Shown here piece by piece: positions 36,032 through 47,844 of a stretch of 64,000 nucleotides of DNA. Under the pieces are notes generated by a model that did no database searches, was not told the DNA's origin, and worked only from the letters and a program-made list of their open reading frames with translations. Within the stretch, counting starts at the first letter, position 1. Each line of letters starts with the position of its first letter. The stretch is from Beaufortia kweichowensis (taxonomy: Eukaryota; Chordata; Actinopteri; Cypriniformes; Gastromyzontidae). The position numbers were made by a program, and so were the translations under genes. Location of the stretch: positions 12,034,001-12,098,000 of the forward strand of contig CM032800.1 in the NCBI GenBank assembly GCA_019155185.1, in the 5' to 3' direction.

Positions 36032-36599
36032 AAAGGACATATTCTTCCTTTCAAACAGCTTGACGGCTGGAACAGAACACAGGGTCCTGTTAACCGTTTT
36101 TGTTATTACCAGCAAACAGTTTCCGATCTAAGATCTGATGGGACAATCCATGATGTTCCAAGTTGTTGTAATGTAGCTGAAATACACACACCTGTGCGTG
36201 CACATCATTTGACTGCTATTACTGTGCCAAGTTTCAACAAACCATTAAACTGTAATTAACATTTTTACTTGGCAGAAGAAATGTTTGTTGTGATTATAAT
36301 CATAAATACACTCAATCGGTCTTCTTTATTATGTTGCTGCCAAGCGTGGTAGAATCTTAATAATACATGGCCTCTTTTGACTTCATAATAAATTCCCTTG
36401 GCATGATTGTGTGCTTTAAAATGAAGGATAACTGTAGAAAGTGTATACTTTTCCCCTCCTGCCCCTCTCTCTTTCTCTGTAAAATCAGCTAATGGCTCTA
36501 GCAGTTCCGTCTGCACAGGATGGCTGTGAAAATACCTTAATTGTTACAATAACAAGAAACCTGAGGACAGTGGGGAAATCCAGCATGTTGAAAACTGAG

Positions 36600-37030
36600 C
36601 TCAGTTCAGCCGCAGTATCAGCGTTGCCAACCACTTGAGGAAAATGAGAGCTCTTTTCCTCCGTTCGTGCTTTTCTCTATTATGGCTTCGCCACAAATTG
36701 TAAAAGAACGACATATTGTGTTGGAACAGGCCGAGCTGGAGGAAGTTGTTTGTCTTGACTGCTAATTGCTGCGGAGGGCTGTCAGTGGGCTTTGTATGAT
36801 CGTTATTGGTGCTCTGGGCTGCTGTGGAGATGCCGGGTGTGTAATGCTCCTGTGGGCAGGGGCATTCCAGCCTTTTGCTTTGTTTTTGCTGAGCCAATTA
36901 GCGAGCATGATAACATCTGGTGCAAGAGGACAGTGCGACTCCATTCACATCCCCTAAGCGAGTGTCTCTCTCTGAAGCATTGAGGGCTTGAGCGGGCATG
37001 CTGGGAAACTGGAGGAAGAACAGCATATGG
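36600..37030. other. candidate conserved non-coding element
   Basis: A GC-richer unique island with homeodomain-type sites (ACTGCTAATTGCTG near 36760, GAGCCAATTAGCGAGC near 36890). Frames on both strands are short and unrecognised. The call is by texture only. Confidence 0.3.
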
Positions 37031-38289
37031 CTCCAGCTACTCTGATACAGCTGAATGACTTTCACTTTTGCTCTCTCTCTCTTACGGTCTTCAGCATTCA
37101 CTTGTGTGTGTGTGTTCGGAGATAGAATGAGGTAAAGAGAACACACGCACACACACACAAAAACGCACACAGCCTGACTAAACAGGATTACTGGGAGATT
37201 TGAAAGGGGCATAGAGAGATGATGGAGGATAGCACAGATCAGATTGAAATGCTTTTTAGGCTTGTGAATGCGAGAGGACATGGAGGTTTTAACGGAACCA
37301 ATTGCGCTATGCGGCATTTAACATAACGCTGGTTTCACACTTGGTTCGGTAGCTTGGCCCGAATCTAAGCTCAGTAGTCATTGTTGTCCCATTTAAAAGG
37401 TTTGGAAAAGCATGCCGTCTGCTCTCTAAATACAGTTCATTCATAGACAAACATTGTGCATGCACCTTAAAAATGTTTTAGAAATGTGCCACACTGCTGG
37501 TAGAAGCATTAACTGTAGTATATTATGCGAATCCCTTACTGCCATTTGCATTCAGTGGCTGCACTGCTATAAAATGAGCGGATATGAATTCAGAAATTTC
37601 CACGAGGGGAACTGCTCAGTTATTTGCGTAATTACAGTACACAGAGAGTCTGTGCCCTGATTAGACCCCAGACTCTCTTTCCCACACACTCGCTGTCTTG
37701 TCTTTCTCGGTTATCAATTTGTCGGAGCAGAGCAGCGTTAAACATGCGCAGCTAGCTGGGTAATTTGATCAGATCGGTAATTTGGGAATCAATCACGAAT
37801 CGGATGAAAAAGGTAAACCGTTACCCATGTGTGACGTGACCGCTGTCGATGAGCTGATTTGGTTACCCGTGCACGAGTGAACAAGTCGTTCTTTAAAGGA
37901 CACAGCAGTACCTACAGACCACATTAGAAATCCTGTTGGAAGGACTTTGGGATGTATTTTTGGAACTGCACTTTTTTTAATTAACTAAGCAAAATGCATT
38001 GTAGTTGTTGTATGGGAATGTCACATAAGTTTCATATGAGATTTCTAGAAGTTGCACTTAAATGTATTTGGCATAGTCTGCAGAGCTAAAGATTCTGGTC
38101 AAAAATCTACACAAATGTATTCAGAAAGAATGGTGGGTTTGTTCAGAATTATCGACTGGGAGTGTTAGTTTTGCAGCGCTGAGTCAGTTACATCATGCCT
38201 TTTAGTTTCATGATGTCATTTCCTAATCAGTGATATTCTGCAGTGCTAAAGTTTTGCCATATGACAGTACCTCTCTGATGCCTCATGGG

Positions 38290-38780
38290 ACCGGCAGCCA
38301 TTTGTTGTCTCCAAGATTTCACGCCGACTACTTGGCTTCATAAATTATACAGCAAATGATCCTGCGGTGGAATGAAACGCTGAAAAAGCTAATAACGTAC
38401 CGCGAAACAAAGCTAATTAGACTGCTTGCTAACGTTTGTTTATTCACGGGTAATGTAAAGAAAAGCTGTGACACTCCGTGCCAACCCTTTGAAGAACTGT
38501 ATAGCTAAAAAGCAGAATCTCAGCAGGGTGGAAGAAGGTCACATCCTCTACCTGCTGTTCAAGAGCCCGATCGTTTCCTTACCTCTGCTAAATGCTAAAA
38601 GAGAAGCATGCGCTTGGCTAAGGCAGGCTGTCTGACCATATGGTCGCATTCATCATGTATCAGCGCTCATTAAAAGAGCCGTCATTAGGCAACGATGCTC
38701 GGCTGGGTGCAGCTGCCCACACCTGACAACCCCCCTGATTCACTCACCTGAAATCTGCTGCATAACCAGTCTGTTGTGCA
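38290..38780. other. candidate conserved non-coding elements (two adjacent islands)
   Basis: Unique-looking islands with AAAGCTAATTAGAC near 38410 and CATTAAAAGAGCCGTCATTAGG near 38670 separated by ordinary sequence. No protein features. Conservation was not tested. Confidence 0.28.
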
Positions 38781-38960
38781 GTCAGGCCATACTGTGCCTA
38801 CTGCATAACCAAGCATACAGACGCAAATAGTCACCCTGAACTGGCAAGGGTAACAGCTATGATAACATCAGATTCAGTAAATGATGTGGCATATTGGTCT
38901 TGGACCTGAATTGGTCCAAAAACGAAAGAAAAGAATCATACACAAGGTTAAAAAAATTGT

Positions 38961-38998
38961 GACATCATTTTTTATTTTTGGGTGAACTATCCCTTTGA
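38961..38998. repeat. family A repeat, terminal fragment
   Basis: 'TTTTTGGGTGAACTATCCC' is the reverse complement of the usual family A start. Confidence 0.7.
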
Positions 38999-40023
38999 AC
39001 TCCACAAGTGTGTACTTAAGCAGTAAAACGTGTTGCTATGCTGTGTTTTGGTTGGTTGCTAGGGTGTTGCTATGCAGTTACAGGAGTATTCTAGGTGATT
39101 GCTGGGAAATGGCTAAGAAGTCTTTATGATATTGTGTTCTCTAGATATAGCTCAGATCTTTGATTTGAAAACATTATTAGCCCAATCACTATACCTGCAC
39201 ACTTATCCTATCACAGTGTCATTGACAAACACTGACCAAAGTTTAATACTCAAGTTTAGAGGTTTGTTATAATCATTCACGATTCACTGTAGATGGGGGT
39301 TTTAGGCAAGTTGCATCTTGAAATGCATTTTCTTCGGTTACCTGATGCGGCCCCAGAGAGAGATGCAACATCAGGGCCAAACCTGAAGCTAATCTCAAGA
39401 ATGTATCACATGTCTAAGCTCTGCTTGTTTAGTCTCGTCCATCTTTAGCCCACATTGTTTAGCTCTGTGCTGGTCTTTTCACCCCGCGCACAAGCCTCAG
39501 ACGTACAGGGAGTGCTAACATACGCTATGCTAAACGTCTTCAGCACCAGCGCCTTCTCCCAGATGGCTGCTGGGGAAATGTTTGATTTTCCTTGTCATCA
39601 GAATGTTAACACCCATCAGTCTCACCCAACTCTTGGCTTCGTATGAAGCTTGAAAGTGGATTTTCCCATCCATTTAGCAGCCCTTTATGACAGACTGACA
39701 GCATGTGGAGTTTACAGTTGTGTGATCTCTTTCCTGTAACAGGAGACTTTCCTGAAGTAGTGTTTGTGATTTGACATAGCATACCTCATCTTCTGTTGTC
39801 TGCATCTTTAATTTTGTATTTTTTACAAAACGCTGCTCTAAATATGTATCCTCCAGCTGTTGCAGAGTTCACGGCTGATGCACACATTCATTTATTCAAT
39901 TTTTATAAGTGCTGATGTGTCCTTGAGAACTGGCTTTTTATGTCTGTCCATAAAGTATACATAAGACTTTTTTAGTTTGAGAGTTTTTATTCATTGTTCC
40001 ATTTTACTTTAATTTTATATATA

Positions 40024-40812
40024 CACCCCCACTCAAAAGTTTGGGATCAGTAAGACTTGTAATGTTTTTTTAAAAAGTCTCCTAACGCTCATCAAGTCTG
40101 CATTTATTTGATAAAAAATACAGAAAAAACTATTCTTAGTATTATCAATGTTGGAAACAGGTGTGCTGCCGAATATTTTTTTTAACCCTTGATTCTTTTT
40201 TTCAGGATTCTTTGATGAATAACAAGTTAAAAAGAACAGCATTAATTCAAAATATAAATCTTTTCTAACAATGTAAATCTATGCTATCACTTTTTTTTAA
40301 TTTAACACATCCTTTATTAATAAAAGTATTAATTACTTTCCAAAAAAGAATGAATAAAAGTGTACAGACCCCAAACTTTTGAATAGTAGTGTGTATTGTT
40401 AGAAAACCTTTCTGTTTAAAATAAATGCTTCTCTTTTTAACCTTTTATTGATCAAAGAATCCTGAAAAAAGTATCACAGGTTTAAAAAAAATATTAAGCA
40501 GCACGACTGTTTCCAGCACTGATAATAAATCACAATATTAGAATGATTAATGAAGGATCATGTGACACTTAAGACTAGAGTAACAGCTGATGAAAATTCA
40601 GCTTTGCATCACAGAAATAAATTATACTTTTAGTATTTTAATATTAGTATTTTAATATATAAACCAATATTTTATATTGTAATAACATTTTGCAATATTA
40701 CTGTTTTTTTCTGTATTTTTGATCAAATAAATGCAGCCTTGATCAGCCTAGCGTATGAGATCTCTTTAAAAAACATTACAAGTCTTATCGATCCCAAACT
40801 TTTGAGTGGGGT
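40024..40812. mobile_element. two head-to-head copies of a TIR-bearing non-autonomous DNA element
   Basis: Both outer ends read CACTCAAAAGTTTGGGATC inward. The left copy (about 40026-40389) ends at CCCCAAACTTTTGAATAGTAG. The right copy (about 40395-40812) is in the opposite orientation. Internal blocks pair up inverted: GCATTTATTTGATAAAAAATACAG on the left matches the reverse complement on the right, and CAGGATTCTTTGATGAAT does likewise. No transposase. It is a common fish repeat type. Confidence 0.75.
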
Positions 40813-40814
40813 GA

Positions 40815-40815
<1 letters not shown>

Positions 40816-40872
<57 letters not shown>
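40816..40872. repeat. (TA)n microsatellite
   Basis: A run of about 27 TA units directly following the right end of the TIR element pair. Confidence 0.95.
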
Positions 40873-40876
<4 letters not shown>

Positions 40877-43800
40877 GTATACATTAACAGCGGTCCTTAA
40901 TCTGTTTTGCTATAACTTGGTTTACTAAATACTAAATCAGTCAAATCAAGCTGATCTTGAAAAATTGTAGGGGACTTACACAAGGACTTGGCACCTAAAA
41001 TTTCTAAATAAAATATTTTAGCAATTTACATAATATGACAAAACACTGAATGTGGTGTTTTCTTCACTGTTCATTTGCACCTGTAGAAGTCTCTGCATAA
41101 TATTAGGAACAAGTGGCTGTTATTTATTCTTTGAAGTGCCCGTCACTGAAGTCTCTTCTTACCAGTTTCGGCCCAGGTGGCATACTGTATTTTTGCATGG
41201 ACTGTTTTTGTGAACATAAGCAAAGAGGCTGATATTGAAAAATAGGACAACGTAAACTGTTTAGACCAATTGACAGAGCTACATCCTGGGAGTAAACATT
41301 GCTCTTTACATGCAAAGATGACATTTACACAGATATCAAGGCGTATGCTCTGTGACACTATCTCTTGAAGAAAGACAGGAGGGTTTCTAATGTGGTCATG
41401 TAGGACGTCAGCAGAATTAGTCCACAAAGTAGCTACTCTTATCTGCCTGTTTGTTAACATATGTAGGGAAAACCCCACGTATTATAAGCCTGTCAGGTCT
41501 AGACACTCAAGGAACACGCATGCCAGGACCGCAACCATAGTTGTTACCACACTTAGGTTAGAGGCTCAACAATTGGATCCCCCCAGTTCTGAATATATGC
41601 CTAAATCAACCGATCTGTTTTACAAGGTGGTGGTTTCATATAATTTGTTCAGTGTGAATCATACAAACTTGTACAAATTTTAGAAAGAGCAAGCCTGAAG
41701 GTCCATCCCTAAACACAGCCGTCATTGGGGAGAAAGCAGATCGTACAAAAATGTACAAATGACATTGTCTGATGCAAGACAGTCAACAAGCCACAAAGCT
41801 TTCATAGTCAGCTGATGCCTTCTTTTCCATGAAATATGATAATGATGAATTTTTGAAAATATATTTTAATATAATTTAAATGGATTTAAGAAAAAGTAAT
41901 TATTTAAAATTATTTAGCATGCTATCGTATTTTGCTTCAATATCATGCAGCCATAGTCTAAATAAAAAAAAATAGCAGACAGTTCGCTACATTGTAAAAT
42001 GGTTACAAATTTTCATGAGATGTTGGCCTAAACCCTGGCATTTTCTCACATGTTGTTAGTAATGACCCTTCATACATGCCATAAATTTTAATTATCTTAA
42101 CATGACTGCAGTGATGTGAAGTGGTATAAAATGCAAATCCCATGATCGAAGACAGTCCAGTTATCTCTGATGTTTTCTCATAAATTACCAATAAACCATC
42201 AGCGCCTCTAAGTAAGTTCATTAATCAAGGACTCCATAATCAGCTACGAGGAGTAATGAGGTGAATTAAGCAAAACACACAGAGTGGCTCTGCTGAACTC
42301 CAGACTAAAACACTGAACGGCTCATTATAAACATCTTCAGATTCTTCAGCAGAGCTCTTTCTCGTCCGCAGCCTCTCAGGTTGCGATGACGTGGTGTGTT
42401 ATTTTACGGCGTGAGCTAATTGTTTCAGGGACTTGGCTAGTCTTTCGGTCTTGCGATTCGGTTAAGGGCCCTGGTGTTGTTTAATGAAGACTTATGAGGG
42501 AAGCGATAGCTGTTGGCCGCTTGTAGGAGGTGGGCCTGGAGCCCGAGGCCAAGACTGCTTTGTGTCTGCCCGTAGTGTGCAGTATTCTGGCAGCGTCTGC
42601 AGAACAGATCTGTGGACGTGTGTTGTTATCTGTTAAGGAGACATTTAATGAGAAAACTATGAGCAAAGCTCATCTGAGCATGTTCAGGTGAGGTCCAATT
42701 TGCATTTGTATGTGTGAGTCCACACAAACCAGGCCAAATAAAAGCTCACTTTTACCATTACTGCGGTGTTAAGGATATGAATAGGGCAGACGGACTGGTG
42801 GCATTTTGGAGAGGATGTGCGTCTGCTGAAGGGGATACAGATTTTTGTGTGCTTTAGTATGTGTATTTTGGTGTGTGCTTGACTGTAGACTATAACATCA
42901 TCCACCACTTCAACATACACAAACGCACACAGTGAAAGGCAGGTGGTGGAAGGGTTTTTTACTGCTTTTTCTCTTTTATAATACTTTATGCTAAATAACA
43001 CGGCACATTTCTTTAAAACAGAACCCAAGAATGCATGAGGCGGTTCAAACCTGGCAGTAAAAATACATGAGTTTCTGATTCCCAAGACACTTAGATTCTG
43101 AAAAAATATGTTAAAATCATCAACTGAACTTCTTTATTCATGCTATCGAACACGCACACCTACATAATGCTGCTTCAAAAAAGTAAGCCTATTAAAACAC
43201 AAGCGTTTTCAGTGTGGTCTCAATTATACGTTTATTTAAAAATCATTTCGTATTATGAATGCAGTTTTATTTTGTTAATCTTTAAAGGCATTTCTTTGAG
43301 TAAACCAGCGTGCAGACAGCAGGATTCTGCAGCAGTCCTTTAAGACATTATGGGGGTTTCAGGTTTTTCTCCTTTTTTTGCCAGGGACTGTGGTTGTCTG
43401 TAATTAAGACTTCAAAGACAGATGTGCGCAAGACGAAGAGCACATGGTGGGAAATCAGACAGGAATTGTGGTGAAGTATTTTTCGAGCGGAGGGATCTTT
43501 GAGGTTGAGAGTTTGATCAGAGGAGAGCAGAGAGAGATAAATGGAAGGGGACTCCCAAGACCAAAGCTGTGATTGGGACAAATTAGTTTGGATTCTGAGG
43601 ACCAGCTGCAGGGGTCTTTACACACACACACACATACAGAACAAAATTGAGAGCTATTGAGAGCTGTTGTGTCTGAAAAGCCAAGTGGAGCAGGAAGTGT
43701 GTCTATGAGAGAGAGAGATTGTGTATTATTCAGGTTTTGATTGTGACATCTGCAGTGATGGTGACTACATCATCAGCCTGTATCGCTGACTTCTCAGAGC

Positions 43801-46149
43801 CTTTTCAAAGCTGCCATAGATGGCGTTTAAGACAAATGTGACAGCTGGTAAGCTTCTCTTCCTTTCCCATGGAGAGTATGTTGCATGATGGAATGAAACT
43901 AGAGTGAGAAGGAGAGAGAGAGAGAGAGTCGATCCAATTAAATTGCTACTGATCACTCATTGGGTTGACACCTGCTTCACCACCGCAAAATATGTTTTGT
44001 CCCACCCTCTTGTACTATTTTGGTCTTGTAGACTTCTAAGAAAGTTTTAAAATGCATTTCTTACTAACGTGGTCCAGCCATGGACATGTAGGTGCTACAA
44101 TGAAAAAGTTGTGAACATTTCCGCCATGTCGCATATTTTATGCACAAATGTTGTGTTTATTAGCTTTATGTTTGGTAATGACACTTTAAACAGTTACGCA
44201 AGTATATGTTTTATGTATGCTAAATATGTCAAATTAATTCAAACTTTTTGCATCATTTTGCTCAATTACATCTTTATTGTAAGAATATTTCCAAGGGGAT
44301 TACCATGGCTTTTTCTTGACCCATGACATGACTCATTTTACATTCAACATGCTTTACGCTGACACTGTCACTTGTGTCTTCAGTACATGAATTTTTGGAA
44401 AACAATTATGGTAGACATAAACACTACCAGCTAAGACCAAAGATACAGTTATTGTGCCACATCCTTAATAGAACAAAAAAGCTGAAATTTGCTAGTTTTA
44501 ATAAAAATCAACCATGGAAGAGTTTAAAAAAAACACTTCACCGCTTCCCTGTTGCCCAACGTCTTAGCGGCATGAGCCCAATCATCACTGTCCATATATC
44601 TCTCTCTCTTTCCTCTGTGGCATGCATTTCTTAGGTAAAGCCTGAGAAAATGAACTTTAATGAGAAATTCATTTTGCGCATTAATTATGGGGCGTTTTCT
44701 GAGCATTGACGTCCACCTTTGGGAAATTCTACCAACTTACTCATTCAGCTGCAGCGTTACATTATTCTCCATTCTGTGCCTCATGAAAAAGGATGTGCAG
44801 GGCCAGTAAGTTCTAGAGCTCCACCATTCTCAGTGAAATTAATTACCGCTGCTCATGGGCATGGAATCCAATTTACATTTTCACATAGCTTATGTCATTA
44901 AGTTTTCTTCTCAGCTTGTCGTCGTGTAATTGCACAAATATGCATTGTGAAAAGGCTGTTGTGCAAATTAATGGAGAGAACCTGGAGGGCATAGCAACGT
45001 TCCCTCGAGGGTAGTATATCTGAACTCTGCTGCTGGGGACCGTAGAACTGCACATTTTGTATTTCTCGCTTATCTGACACGCCCTGTTTAAATCATGGAG
45101 CTTTGTGCTAACAAGGTATCAGGTGTATTAAATAAAGAGGTCATCCAAAATGTGAAGTGTTGACTGTTCCCATAACTAAAAGTTGGTGCTCTAGGCAGAA
45201 GGTATTTAATTCGCAAGCTTGTTATGTGAATTTATATTATTTATCTTAGATATTGTAATTTTGTATTTTACTCTTTCATAACATGCATGATATGATTTTT
45301 TTAAATAGTAGATGTGTCTGATTTGTCTATTTTTCTATTAGCTTTTGAAAAGTAAGATGTTGCCCACTTTTCTATAGAAGCAACATTTCAGGGCTAAGTG
45401 TTCACTTTCTTCCAACCTTATTGCGCTAGACTTTTGCAGTCCACTAGTCATTTTAAACAGTTTTAAAGAGCATTTCTCTTGAATTCCTTAGCTACCTAAC
45501 GTAGTAATTGCCTGTTACACAATACATGCACTTTCTTGAAAATCATTTTCTTCCACAAAGGGTTTGCACAGAATTAAAATATAAATTATAAGCAGTTGGA
45601 GACATATTTCCTTCTCTCTGATCAAAGACTTAATGGTTTAACTTCATCACCAGCTCAAGGACTTCATGAGAAAGATAGTGTACTCGTATTTGTGTCCACT
45701 GTCAATGCAAAAGTGGGCAAATAAGCTGATGAAAAAGCCCCAGGCATTCTTTCAAAGCATGCTAATCATTACCTAAACTCCCTTTATGTTTTTGACAGCG
45801 CTATTATTTCTTATGCCAAAGCTGTATTGAACTGAAAAATGTCAAAACTGGAAAACAAGACTAAGTAAATGTTCCCTGTTCATTGTCAATTCATGGATGG
45901 TGCCCGCTGTAAAAGAGAGACAGGTGTCTTTGCTGTCCAATTGAAACAAAATTGCAGATGGACAGGCTTTTCAAAATCACTTAGACATAGGATGCAATTG
46001 TTCTCCACATGCGCACATAAATACAATGATGTTTTTTCTTTTAAGGGTCAAGGGCCAAATAGGAAACATAAAAAAATGAATAGTGTTAAATGTGTATAGT
46101 TTTAAATTGTATAGAATGTATTAAAAAGATCACCTGTAAATGACTCTTG
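40873..46149. other. gene-free stretch
   Basis: No coding exon recognised. A TTTAAG-rich AT part lies around 41850-41960. Short CA and GA runs occur at about 43620-43635 and 43909-43928. GC-richer islands are at about 42290-42680 and 44530-45080. Confidence 0.4.
44530..45080. other. candidate conserved non-coding element
   Basis: A unique island with octamer- and homeodomain-like sites (GCGCATTAATTATGG near 44677, GTGAAATTAATTACCGC near 44834, AAATATGCATTG near 44937, TGTGCAAATTAATGG near 44961). The density of TAAT cores is higher than nearby. Conservation was not tested. Confidence 0.35.
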
Positions 46150-46355
46150 TTTCAAAAGAAGCTATTTAAAGAAATGTGGTTTTGTGTTTATACTGTACAA
46201 TGGAAGTCAATGGGGGTCAGTGTTGTTTGGTTACCAGCATTCTTCAAAATATCTTCTTTTGTTTTCTGTAGAAGAAAGAAAATAAATACAGGTTTGAAAT
46301 GACATGATGGTGAATAAATGAGATTTTTCAGTTTTGGCTGAACTATGCCTTAAAG
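46150..46355. repeat. family A repeat, near-complete copy
   Basis: Contains 'ACAATGGAAGTCAATGGGGG', 'GTTGTTTGGTTACCAGCATT', 'CTTCAAAATATCTTCTTTTG' and 'GTTTGAAATGACATGATGG', the reverse order of a plus copy. Confidence 0.8.
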
Positions 46356-47065
46356 ATTTACTTTTGTATTGTTTTGAATGCTGGATGTGACTTGTGTATT
46401 AAAATCGGGTCTCGACTTGCTGCGTCCAAAAATGTTGACTATTTGATATGGATATATTTCACTTTTCGCAGAAAAATGCACCTGTGGTTTCCAGTGTTTG
46501 GCAAGAGTCGAGCCAGATGCTGTGCATGTGAATTTATGATGTAGGACGGGTCACACGGACAACTTGGAAAAACTCCATCTGTGTGTTTAAAAGCGTGAGA
46601 AAGCGGCAGTTCTATTCTCCTGTCACCACAGAGATCCAAACTTTGTACTCGACACTAAAGTTCACAAGTTCAGCTGTTATATTTAGGGACCGGTTACAGC
46701 TGTGACTCTAAAAATCCAGTTTTGAAAGTTTTTCCATACTCTCCATGAAGGAGTTTTGACCAGAATTGGTGGCAAGGCGAACCCTACGCTTTACATTTGC
46801 TAATAGGAGACAGTGTATGAAGTGGAAAATATGAACTGTGTCTGAGTGTGTCACGTCCAACCCTGCAGTTAGCACTCAGACACCATTAACCCGCTTTGGC
46901 AGTCTTGCGCCCTGAAGCGAAATATGTTTCATGTCAGCATATCAGTCGAGTCAGTCAAAAACACAGTTTTGTGTAGGAAAATCAGCTGAGAGCGAAGTGA
47001 ACTTCAGTAAAGCATTGCATGACAATAAGCCTCGCTGGTGTTGATCTTTTGATCTTACGTACTTA

Positions 47066-47181
47066 AAGAATTAATTCAGCCCAAAAGAAAAATGATGTCA
47101 TCACTTACTCACTTTCAGGTCGCTCTGAGCCCATTTGACTTTCTTTATTCTCTGAAACACAAAAGAAAGATATTTAATAAT
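47066..47181. repeat. family A repeat, partial copy
   Basis: Starts 'AAGAATTAATTCAGCCC' and contains 'ATGATGTCATCACTTACTCA' and 'CTGAAACACAAAAGAAAGAT'. Confidence 0.65.
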
Positions 47182-47599
47182 GTGCTATTTGCTCTTTTGT
47201 AAGCGGTTACTGTGAATTAAGACTGGAGCTTTCAGGCTTGATAAAGGACACAAAGCAGCATCATAAAAATATGATTTATAAGTTCCCTGAAGCTAAACAA
47301 TAGCTTTGTTTGATGAACGTACTGAAATTTTACTTTTTTACTAAAAAATAGGCTTTTATAAAACCTGAATGATTGTGATTATCTGAATATTTTGTTGTTT
47401 TCCTTTTCACTTTTGGAAAATATTATTGGACATTTGAAATGCTGTATGTGTGTTTCATGTTTTTGTGCTTGTCTGTGTTCATCTCTGACGTTTTCTCTGA
47501 TTCAGCTGGTGTGAAACTGGATTGTAGTACAGAGACGCACTCACACCCCCCCTCTGAGTTCATGTCACGGTGATGGATTTAACCCAAATAAACCCATTC

Positions 47600-47844
47600 A
47601 TCTTTCAATTAGCACCAACCCCATAATATGGTGTGGATTATGAAGTGATCCAGCCGCTGAGCTCAGAGAGGAGGGGCGACGAGAGGAACCGCACCTATTT
47701 AAACACTGTCGTGGAAATCAACCATCGCCGGCAGCGCAGCCAAACTCACACGTCATCGCCTGTGCTTTCACAGACCGTTTCCTCCAGCCTATGTGAATTT
47801 TGACTGTGATTATCATCATTCTGATGCATTTCTTGGACTGTTGG
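47600..47844 (+). promoter_or_regulatory. candidate alternative promoter / first exon
   Basis: A GC-richer block with a TATA-like TATTTAAA at 47696, followed by about 140 bases ending in a strong donor (GTTGG then GTGAGT at 47845). An ATG at 47824 would open seven codons (MHFLDCW) before the donor. Its layout fits a first exon with a short coding start, but nothing in the window identifies the gene, and no downstream exon clearly continues it. Confidence 0.3.

Larger units (their letters stand above)
34206..40023. other. long gene-free stretch (possible first intron of a plus-strand gene)
   Basis: No coding exon recognised. It alternates AT-rich sequence with GC-richer unique islands at about 36600-37030, 38290-38460 and 38560-38780. 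Open frames at 35369-35981 have no domain and overlap on both strands. Confidence 0.4.

Noticed and set aside
41390..41683. 97-codon frame, considered as a retroelement piece
   Set aside because: No retroviral or transposase motif and no terminal repeats.
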